The position numbers and the translations under genes were made by a program. From positions 1 through 63,896 of the forward strand of contig CAYTLW010000033.1 in NCBI GenBank assembly GCA_964438735.1: 63,896 bases of DNA. The letters run 5' to 3'. The notes beneath the pieces are model-generated. The model did no database searches. It saw only the letters and a program-made list of their open reading frames with translations, and was not told where the DNA came from. Positions within the stretch are counted from its first letter, which is position 1; every line of letters begins with the position of its first letter. Positions 1-8,600 of the stretch are shown here, piece after piece. The stretch is from CAYTLW01 sp964438735. Lineage in GTDB: Bacteria; Myxococcota_A; UBA9042.

Positions 1-5
1 ACACC

Positions 6-34
6 ACTTCCCGAGTCCAGGAAACTGGGGAAGT
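6..34. terminator. Hairpin downstream of the holin-like gene
   Basis: ACTTCC (6-11) pairs with GGAAGT (29-34), and inside it CCAG (17-20) pairs with CTGG (25-28) around a GAAA tetraloop, with a 5-nt bulge at 12-16. It lies just past the stop of the minus-strand gene ending at 59. There is no T-run, so it may be a weak or factor-assisted terminator, or only an mRNA-stabilising hairpin. Confidence 0.3.
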
Positions 35-58
35 ACCTACGGTCCGTCGAACTAGAGC

Positions 59-406
59 CTATTTCAACACATACTCAGCCGCCGTACCGATGCCGCTCAT
101 GCAGGCGCCGGCGGCCAGGGCCCAGCCGAAGCCATCGATGGTCAGCCGATCGGTCAAGCCGTCGACGATCTTCAAGACGATGGCGTTGACCACCCAGCGG
201 GTGGCGAAAGCCAACAGGAAGCCGATACCCAACGTGCCGATGCCGATGAGGCCAAAGAGCAGCCAGCCGATGGCCCAGTTGATCAGGCCAAAGAGCAACG
301 CCACGGTCATGGCGCCGCCGACGCCCTCGACCTTGAAGCCCGGCAGGGCCATGGCTGTGAGCCAGACGGCGGCGGTCAAAACGAGAAAGGAGACGAGCAT
401 TCCCAT
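59..406 (-). CDS. Phage holin family 4-like small membrane protein
   Basis: A 115-residue protein with about four hydrophobic segments, of the phage_holin_4_2 type common in bacterial chromosomes. It starts MGMLVSFLVLTAAVWLTAMA, has the Gly/Leu-rich stretch VALLFGLINWAIGWLLFGLI in the middle, and ends near GTAAEYVLK. Despite the family name, most chromosomal members are uncharacterised inner-membrane proteins and lysis activity should not be assumed. I chose the ATG at 406 because the longer reading frame upstream adds only an Arg-rich stretch unlike the family; an ATG at 400 is also possible and no strong Shine-Dalgarno sequence decides between them. It is the last gene of a long co-directional run, 108 bp downstream of a giant Cys-rich protein gene, and may be transcribed separately. 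Confidence 0.75.
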   Translation of the reverse strand: MGMLVSFLVLTAAVWLTAMALPGFKVEGVGGAMTVALLFGLINWAIGWLLFGLIGIGTLGIGFLLAFATRWVVNAIVLKIVDGLTDRLTIDGFGWALAAGACMSGIGTAAEYVLK

Positions 407-514
407 GGCCCGATGATGACGGATGTGGCGGTTGCGCGCCAGGGGGGAGTCCCCGAGGGCCACGCGCACGCCAACGCGCACGCGCCACTGCCAATCCACC
501 GCTCGCCACTCCGC

Positions 515-3500
515 TTACTTGTAGATCCCACTACACTGCGCCGGCGGCAGGGACGTCTTCTGGCACCCCTTCGCCGCATCGCAGTAGTTCACGGTGCACT
601 TGTTGCCGTCGCTGCAGCCATTGGCCGCCTTGCCAGCGCAGTTTCCCGCAGCGGCACAGCCCACATGACCCCAGCGATCGGCGCGCATCAGCAGGGTCGA
701 ACCCGACGGCTGACTCGACCCACCCAGGAGCAAGTCACCATCAGGCAACGCGTAGATGGCGTGCACAAACCCCTTCGTGGTGCCCAGAATGCGCTGCCAC
801 TGCATCGTTCCGCCGGCCGTGAACCTGCCCAGCCACGCGCCCGTCTCGCCGTTGACCGTCTTCCAACCACCTGCGACCACTTCGCCTGTAGCCAACACGC
901 TCACAGAGTCGATGGCGTGGCCATAGCCCTTGTAGAACTGCTGCCAAAGCTGCTTCCCCGACCCGTTGACCGCCAGGATCCAGCCCTCATTTGTATTGCT
1001 CGCCCGCACACCGCCAGCGACAGCGCCTCCAGGACCCGCGGCCACGTCCAAGATGTACATGTGCACGCTGGTCGACGGCGCGAATGCCGTGGCCCACTGC
1101 TTGGTACCATTGCCCGCCAGCCCAGCCAGCCAGCCGCGCCGCTTGGCACTGCCTGTGGTGTCGATGAGGGTGCCGCCGATGACGCTGCTGCCATCGGAGC
1201 GGGCGCTGCCGCGCCAGGAGATCAGTGTCTGTCCGGTTTTTGCGGTATCGGCGCTGCTATCGGGCCGCCAGGGTTTGCCACCGGTCACCTGGCCGGTGGA
1301 CATGCCCGCAGAGAGCCAGATTTGACCGCCAGCCGGGTTGTGCTTGCGCACCTGAACGCTGTTGGCGGCGCCGCCGAGGGGTTGCAGGATGACCCCGAAG
1401 TTGCCGTCGGCGAAGGCCAGCAGGCCAAGCGGACGCGCGGACTTGAAGAACTCGTGTGATTTGCCCCAGAGCATCTTGTTGTCGACGCTGCGGCGCTGAA
1501 TGGCGCCATATCGACCCTTGCCGGAGTTCCGGCCCAGGACCACGTAGCCTCCGTCTGACATGGGCGCCAGCGCCGCCCCCCAGGCCTGGCCATCGATGGT
1601 GAAGCTCAGCCGATGCACTTCGCTGCCGTCGGCGGCGAAGCGGGCCACGTAGGCGCTGTGTTTGCCCTGGTCCACCGTCTGGCCGGTGGTCACGTAGGTG
1701 CCATTGGTCAGGGCGATGGTCTGGGCGTGGGTGCTGGGGCCCTTGTCGTATTGCCAGCTATGACTGAAAAGCCTGCCGTTGACCGCGCTCTTGCAGGTGC
1801 CGGACTTGCAGGCCCCTGGCAACGAACAGCCATCCTTGGCGTCGCAGAGCAATGTATCCACGGCGCCGTGTTTGCACGCCTGCGCGGCATCGCAGCGATC
1901 GGCGGTGCAGTGTTTGCCGTCATCACAATGGCCGGCCGCCTTGTCGAGGCATTTATCGGTCTTCTTGCAGCTGGCGCGGCCCCAGGGGTCGGCCCGGATG
2001 AGCAGTCCGGAGGTCTTGCCCTGGTAGGTGCGCGCGCCGCTGATGGCCAGGCCGAGTTTGCCCAGGTCCGCCACGCCGCTGCTTTCGGCGCCATCGCCGC
2101 TGGACCAGTTCTGGCTCCACTGTACGTTGCCGAAGCGGTCGCCACCCCAGGCATACACCGCGGATTTGCCGCCCGTGGGCGTGCTGGTGCCGACCACCGC
2201 GATGCGATCCTTGGCCGTAGCTACGGCGGCGGCGATGCGCACATTGTCGCTCCCGCCCGCCTTCCAGGACACGCCCGCCTGGCCATCGAGGCCCACCACC
2301 AGCGAGCTGCTCTTGGCCGGCGTGCCGCTATCTCCCAGGGCCAGCACTCGCCCCGCAGCGCCACGTATTGCGGCGGTGAAGTGCCACGTCTGCCCAGCGT
2401 GGATCACCCTGCCCTTGCCCGCTTTGCCGTCACCGCTCACCGGCAGCGCCAGGGCACCGCCGACGCCGCTTTCCTGGTCGAGATTGCGGCCGAGCATCAT
2501 CAGGTGCCCGTCCGCCTGGCGGACCACTGCCAGCGCCCGGTTGTCCCGCTTGGGCGCGCCGTAAACCAGTTGCCACAGGGCTTGCTTGTTGGCACCGATG
2601 CGCAGGGCATAGAGCGAGCGATGGCCCTTGGTGTGATCGCCGGCGATGATCATGCCGCCGTCGGGTTCGACCAGCAGCGCGCGCGGAACCTCGTGGCCCA
2701 CATCGCTGCCGAAGACCTTGGTCCACTGCAGGTTGCCGGCCTGGTCGTAGGACTTCAGGTGTACATCGGCGTCGCCATCGCTGCCGGTCAGGCTGCCGGC
2801 CACCACCACGTGCTCGCCCCCCGTCCGGGCGACCGCCCAGGCCTGCTGTTCGGCGTGGTCCTTGGCACCGGCGACGGTCTTCTGCCAGGCCAGCGTACCG
2901 CCGGCGTCCACCGCCGCCAGCCACCAGACCCGTCCGCCGGCTTTGCCGCCCGGCAGGTCGTGGGTACCGCCGACCAACAACAGGCCATCCGCGCCACGTT
3001 GGGCGACACCATGGAAGCGGCCGACCGTCTTGGGCGGTACGTAGAACTGGCTGTAGTAGCGATCCTGGCCCTTGCCGGCGCATTTGCCGGCAGTGCACGA
3101 GGAGCCGACGGTGCACGGGTTGCCGTCGTCGCAGACCGAGCCGTTGGCCTGCTGGACCAGGAGGCATTTGTGGTTCTTGCTGTCGATCTTCTGGCAGACA
3201 GCCTGCTGGCAGGCGCCCGCTGGGAGGTCGCAGACCAGGATCTGGCCCGACTTGCACACGCCCCAATTGCAGGCGTCGCCCACCGTGCAGGGGTCGCTGT
3301 CAGCGTCGCATGCCTTGTTGTTGAGCGCGGCGGCGTTGGCCAGGCATTTGCCGGTGGTGGCGTCGCAGCTGTCGACCGTACAGCTGTTGCCATCATCGCA
3401 GACGGCGAATTGATGCTGGCAGCCCTTGGCGGCCAGGCATGAATCGTTGGAGCAGGCGTTGCCGTCATCGCAATCGACCGCCTTGCCCAGGCATTGGCCC

Positions 3501-5647
3501 TTGTTGCAGGCATCCGATGAGGTGCACAGGGTCCCGTCATCACAGGCCCCACCGTCCGGCCCAGGCCCCACCTGGCACTTGCCGCTGCTGGGGTCGCAGA
3601 GCGCCGCCAGGCAGGCCGACGGCGGCTTCTTGTTGCAGGTGATCAGCGTCGACTTGTTGACGACGCAGGCCGGCATGTCGCCCGTCTTGTCGCAATACAG
3701 GGTGCCGTTGCACAGGTCGCCATCTTCCTTGGCGGCGCAGTCGGCATCTTTGGTGCATTCACACCAGGGCGTGCCGGGCAGGCACTTGCCACCCTGGCAG
3801 ATGTCGCCCTTGGTGCACTTGTCGCCATCATCACAGAGTTCGTTGACATGCACGGGTGTCATCTTGCACAGGCCGCTGGCCGGCACGCATAGATTCTTGG
3901 CGCAGAAGGTGTCGCCCACCGATGGACAGGAGACCTTGGTGGCCTCGTTCAGCTTGCAGATCTTGGTCGCCTGATCGCAGTACATGGTGCCATTGCAGAG
4001 GTCGCCATCATCCTTGGCGGCGCAGTCCTTGTCGGTGGTGCACAGGCAGATGAAGGTGCCCGACACGCACTTGCCGGCCGCGCAGACATCGCTCTTGGTG
4101 CACTTATCACCATCATCGCAGGGCAGGCCCTTGGTCTCGGCCTCGCCGGCGGGCTTGACCTCCCAACGACAGGTCTGTTCGGCCTTGCCGGCGCAGGGGA
4201 TCGCCTTGGCCAGCCCGGTGGCGGTGACGACGCACTTGCCCGTGGCGGGCACGCAGGCGTTCTTGGTGCATGCGGTGTCGGCCGCTGACGGGCAGGTCAC
4301 CGTCTTGCCGCTATCCAGCTCGCATTTTCCGCTCTGCTTGTTGCAGAACAGCGTGCCATTGCACTGGTTGCCGTCTTCCTTGGCGGCGCAGTCGGCGTCG
4401 ACATTGCAGGCGCATAGATCGGTGCCGCCTGCGCAGCTGCCGCCGCTGCAGACCTCGCCCTTGGTGCAGGTGTCGCCGTCGTCGCAGCCCACCGCGTTGC
4501 CGACGGCCGCGCCCGGCGCCTTGAGCGACCAGGTGCAATCCGGGGCGCCGGCGGGCTGACAGATGAGTTGCTCGACAGCGACCGGCTGGCAGAGCCCGGT
4601 GCCGGGGAAACAGGTGTTCTTCAAACAACCGGTGTCGCCCACCGTCGGGCACTTGACGACGGTCGCCGGGTTGAGCGCGCAGGTCGGCGTCTTGGCGCTC
4701 TTGTTGCAATACAACGTGCCGTTGCACACATCGCCATCCTCCTGGGCGGCGCAATCGGCGTTGCTGTCGCAGACACAAGTGTTGTCGGCGCCGGGCTGGC
4801 AGGCGGTGCCGGCGCATGAATCCCCTGTGGTGCACGCATCGCCATCGTCGCAGGTCGTTCCGGACGCGGCGGCCGCCAAAGCGCACACGCCGGTGGACGG
4901 ATCGCAGGTATTGGTGGCGCAGGGGCCATCGCCGTTGGTGGCGCATACGACGGCCTTGGAGACGTCGACCTGGCAGGTCCAGGGCAGCATGGCTTTGTCG
5001 CAAACCGACACGCCCGCGCACTTGTCCTCGCTCCCCTTCGCAGTGCAGTCGGCATCGCTCTGGCAGGCGCAGACGTCGACCTGACCGGTGCAGGCGCCGG
5101 CCTTGCACTGGCCACCCAACGTACAGAGGACCCCGTCCTCGCATGGCGCGCCCTCGTTGCGCGGTACCAATGTGCACTTGCCCGTCGTCTCCTGGCACGC
5201 GTTGATCCGACACCAGCTGTCGCCATCGGTGGCACACTGCACGACCGAGGCCGGATTGATCCGGCAGCGCCAGGGCGCCGTCTTGTGGTCGCAGAAGAGC
5301 GTGCCATTGCAGGGGTCGCCATCTTCGTGCGTGGCGCAGTCGGCGTCGTCGGCGCATTCGCATACCGAAAGGGTCGAACAGCTGCCGTCGGACTCGCATC
5401 GTGGCACCTCGCAGGGGCCCGAGGGTGTGGGGCAGTCGCTGTTCGTCTTGCAACCGCCGTCCACGGTCGGGCCGGCATCCACCGGGCCGGCGTCTTCGCT
5501 CCCGGCGTCGACCGGCCCGCCGTCGGAGGAATCAACGACCACACTGGCGTCGTCAACAACATCCGCGCCGGGCTCGCCGCAGTTCCCAACCAGCAGCAAG
5601 CACAACCCCCAGAGTGGCCAGCGGGTGATGGGAAGGATCCGGGTCAT
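515..5647 (-). CDS. Giant Cys-rich lipoprotein with two beta-propeller heads (paralog 1)
   Basis: A 1710-residue envelope protein. The N-terminus is a signal peptide ending LLLVGNCGEP; the Cys at 23 could be lipidated, although Asn at -1 is unusual for a lipobox. Residues about 25-66 are an Asp/Gly/Ser/Pro linker. Residues about 68-865 are a cysteine-repeat stalk with two alternating repeat types: CDDGxxCTxGDxC, and a longer one containing DGDxCNGTLYCDK (six copies counting one divergent). Residues about 866-1225 and 1287-1655 read as two propellers of GxxVVAG/GGxxxAGG-type strands, separated by a short Cys module (1226-1286). The C-terminus is a Cys cluster ending PAQCSGIYK. It starts 10 bp after the stop of its paralog at 5658-10817 and is probably co-transcribed with it. 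The function is unknown; surface display or adhesion is inferred from the architecture. Confidence 0.85.
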   Translation of the reverse strand: MTRILPITRWPLWGLCLLLVGNCGEPGADVVDDASVVVDSSDGGPVDAGSEDAGPVDAGPTVDGGCKTNSDCPTPSGPCEVPRCESDGSCSTLSVCECADDADCATHEDGDPCNGTLFCDHKTAPWRCRINPASVVQCATDGDSWCRINACQETTGKCTLVPRNEGAPCEDGVLCTLGGQCKAGACTGQVDVCACQSDADCTAKGSEDKCAGVSVCDKAMLPWTCQVDVSKAVVCATNGDGPCATNTCDPSTGVCALAAAASGTTCDDGDACTTGDSCAGTACQPGADNTCVCDSNADCAAQEDGDVCNGTLYCNKSAKTPTCALNPATVVKCPTVGDTGCLKNTCFPGTGLCQPVAVEQLICQPAGAPDCTWSLKAPGAAVGNAVGCDDGDTCTKGEVCSGGSCAGGTDLCACNVDADCAAKEDGNQCNGTLFCNKQSGKCELDSGKTVTCPSAADTACTKNACVPATGKCVVTATGLAKAIPCAGKAEQTCRWEVKPAGEAETKGLPCDDGDKCTKSDVCAAGKCVSGTFICLCTTDKDCAAKDDGDLCNGTMYCDQATKICKLNEATKVSCPSVGDTFCAKNLCVPASGLCKMTPVHVNELCDDGDKCTKGDICQGGKCLPGTPWCECTKDADCAAKEDGDLCNGTLYCDKTGDMPACVVNKSTLITCNKKPPSACLAALCDPSSGKCQVGPGPDGGACDDGTLCTSSDACNKGQCLGKAVDCDDGNACSNDSCLAAKGCQHQFAVCDDGNSCTVDSCDATTGKCLANAAALNNKACDADSDPCTVGDACNWGVCKSGQILVCDLPAGACQQAVCQKIDSKNHKCLLVQQANGSVCDDGNPCTVGSSCTAGKCAGKGQDRYYSQFYVPPKTVGRFHGVAQRGADGLLLVGGTHDLPGGKAGGRVWWLAAVDAGGTLAWQKTVAGAKDHAEQQAWAVARTGGEHVVVAGSLTGSDGDADVHLKSYDQAGNLQWTKVFGSDVGHEVPRALLVEPDGGMIIAGDHTKGHRSLYALRIGANKQALWQLVYGAPKRDNRALAVVRQADGHLMMLGRNLDQESGVGGALALPVSGDGKAGKGRVIHAGQTWHFTAAIRGAAGRVLALGDSGTPAKSSSLVVGLDGQAGVSWKAGGSDNVRIAAAVATAKDRIAVVGTSTPTGGKSAVYAWGGDRFGNVQWSQNWSSGDGAESSGVADLGKLGLAISGARTYQGKTSGLLIRADPWGRASCKKTDKCLDKAAGHCDDGKHCTADRCDAAQACKHGAVDTLLCDAKDGCSLPGACKSGTCKSAVNGRLFSHSWQYDKGPSTHAQTIALTNGTYVTTGQTVDQGKHSAYVARFAADGSEVHRLSFTIDGQAWGAALAPMSDGGYVVLGRNSGKGRYGAIQRRSVDNKMLWGKSHEFFKSARPLGLLAFADGNFGVILQPLGGAANSVQVRKHNPAGGQIWLSAGMSTGQVTGGKPWRPDSSADTAKTGQTLISWRGSARSDGSSVIGGTLIDTTGSAKRRGWLAGLAGNGTKQWATAFAPSTSVHMYILDVAAGPGGAVAGGVRASNTNEGWILAVNGSGKQLWQQFYKGYGHAIDSVSVLATGEVVAGGWKTVNGETGAWLGRFTAGGTMQWQRILGTTKGFVHAIYALPDGDLLLGGSSQPSGSTLLMRADRWGHVGCAAAGNCAGKAANGCSDGNKCTVNYCDAAKGCQKTSLPPAQCSGIYK

Positions 5648-5657
5648 CGCGGTCGCC

Positions 5658-8600
5658 TCAATAGTAGATGCTGCTGCAGTGATTCTTGGGCAGCTTGGTG
5701 TGGTAGCAGCCCTTCGGAGACAGGCAGTAGTCGGCGGTGCACTTGTTCTTGTCCGTGCAGCCCTTGGCTGACTTGCTCAGGCAGGGTCCGGCCGCGAGGC
5801 AGCCCAGGTGTCCCCAACGATCGGAACGGAAGAGCAGGTTGGTCTTGTTGGGCGAGCTCGAGCCGCCCAGCAGCAGGTCCCCGCCGGGTAGCTCGTCGAT
5901 GGCGTGTATGTAGCCGTTCCAGGAGCCAAGCGTGCGGTGCCACTGCAGGCTGCCATAGACCGTGAACCGGCCGAGCCATGCGCGCTGCTTGCCGCTGACC
6001 ATGCGCCAGCCTCCGGCGAGGAATTCGCTGGTGGACAGGGCGCGAACCGCGTCGATGCCGTGGCCGTACTTGCCTGGATTCCAGACGTTGTTGCATTTGA
6101 CGTTGCCGAATGCGTCCAGACAGAGCAGCCAGCCCTCCTGCTTGCTGCCCGCGCGCACGCCACCGGCAAACGACCAGCCATTGGGCGCCGCGGCCACGTC
6201 CAGGATGTAGTGGTCATAGGCCAGGTTGTTCCAATAGGCCTTGTACCAGACCGCGCTTCCGCTGGACTTCAGCCCGGCCAGCCAGCCGAAGCGCTTCTTG
6301 CTCTTGTCAGGATTGTACAACGTGCCGCCGATCACCGCCGTGCCGTTGGCCCGCGCGTCGCCGCGGAAGCCGTACAGGGTCGAGCCGGTACCGGGTGCGT
6401 CTTTGGTCACCAGCGGCAGCCAGGGCGAGCCCTGCCCGGTCTGGCCCAGGCCCATGGTCGAGCCGGTCCAGATGGTCTTGGCGGAGGTGTTGTACTTGCG
6501 CACCCGGATGTTGTTCGCCTTCGAGTTCATGCGCTGCACGATGACGCCGAAGTTACCGTCCAGGTAGCGCACCAGGCCCAGCGGTCGCTCGTAGTACTTG
6601 GTATCGAAGTTCTTGTTCCACAGCAGTTTGTTGCTGCCGCTGCGGCGCAGCACGGTGCCATATCGCCACTTGGGATGATTGCGCGCCAGCATGACGAAGC
6701 CGCCATCCTTCATGGCCAGCACGGACGCCCCCCAGGTGGTGTAGTTGTTCATGGCGAAGGCGGTCTTCCACACCGGTGTGCCCTGGGCGTCGTAGCGGGT
6801 CACCCAGGCGCTGTGGCGCTTGTTGTAGTACGTCTGGCCCGTGGCCACGTAGCCACCGCCGGTCAGCGCCACGGTCTCGGCGTGGGTGGTGGTGCCGCCG
6901 GAGTAGGTGTGGGCGCTGGCGAAGAGGCGGCCCTGGGCGGACGGTTTGCAGCTGCCCGAGCTGCATTGCCCCTTGGCCGAACAGCCGTCGTTGGTGATGC
7001 ACAGCCTGTTGTTGTCATTGCTGTGCTTGCAGGCGCCGGAGGGATCGCACCAATCGCTGGTGCAGGGCTTGCCGTCATCGCAGCTTCCAGCGGGCTTGCC
7101 GTCGCACTTGCCGCTGCTGCTGCAGCTGGTGCGTCCCCAGTGGTCCATGCGGACAACGAGTCCTCGATACTTGCTGCCGATGGCCGCCCAACCCACCGCC
7201 GCCAGCCCCTGATTGCCCAGGTCGGCGAGACCGAAGCCCTGCCAGTGGTTGCTGCCGCCGAAGGTCCGATTCCACAAGGGGTTGCCATAGCGGTCGCTCA
7301 CCCGGACCCACGCCCGGTAGCGTTTGCCTTTGACGTAGCCCACCGCCGCCACGCGCCCCTTCGCCGTACCGATCAGCCGTTCGATACGACCCCAGGACTG
7401 GGCGGGGGCCTTCCAAGCCGTCTTGGCCGGCAGCGAAAAGCCGTGCAGCGGCGCCGAGAAGTTCTTGCTCGTACCGTCGAAACCGCCGGCGAGCAGCTTG
7501 CCTTGGGCACCCTGCGTCACGCCGGTGAAGTGGTAGGTACTGCCGGCGCCGAAGACCGCGCCCTTGCCCACTTTGCCAGAGGCGCTGACCGGCAGAACCA
7601 GGGCGCCGCGTACCTTGTTGTCGTAGTTGTAGTTCGATCCCACGAGCACCAGGCTGCCGTCGGCCAGGCGGGTAGCGCTGTTGGCGTTGTTGCTGCGCTT
7701 GGGCGCGCCATAGCTCACCTCCCAGACTTTCTGACCGTTGGCGCCGACCTGCACCGCGTGGGCGTGGTTGACGTTCTTGATGGTGCGGATGCCCACAAGC
7801 AGCGCGCTGCCGCCCTTGCCCATGAGCATGTCGTACACCATCTCGTGGCTGCCACTGTGGCCGTATTCCTGCGCCCACTGGAGCTTGCCCTCGTCGTCGT
7901 AGCGGACCAGGCGGATGTTGGACTCGCCGGCGGCGTTGGAGATGCCACCGGCCACCAAAGTCTGGCCGCCGCCCAGGTCGGCCGCAGCCGTGGCCCGGAG
8001 GTTCCCACTGTCTTTGACGCCGACCTCCTGACGCTGCCAGCGCACATTGCCCGCGGCGTCCAGACCCACCACCCACCAGCGATAGCCGTAGTTCTTGCTC
8101 TTGCTGGAGGAATAGGTGACCCCGACGGCGACCAGGTCCTCGCCGTCGGGGGCCACGGCGTGAAATCGCCCGTGTGTGCGCGGCGGCTTGTAGTAGCGCA
8201 CGTAGTAACGCTCCTGAATGCCGCCATTGCACGAGCCCTTGTTGCAGGTCGAGTGCACAGTGCAGCTCTTGCCATCATCGCAGGGCGTGCCATTGGGCTG
8301 CGGGCTCGTCACGCAGGTCCAATTGGTCTTGTCGACGGGCTTGCAGACGGACTGGTGACAGGTCTTGGCGCCGCCTTTGCAGACCGGCGGCGGGCCCTTG
8401 GTGCAGGTGCCCCATTGGCAGCTGTCGGCCACGGTGCAGGGGTTGCCGTCGGCGTCGCATTGTTTGCCGTTGAGCGCCTTGGCGTTGGCCAGACACTCGC
8501 CGGTCGCCTTGTCGCATGTGTCGACGGTGCAGGGATTGTTGTCATTGCAGACCTTGGCCACGTGCTGGCAGCCGGCGGCCACATCGCAGGCGTCGGCGGT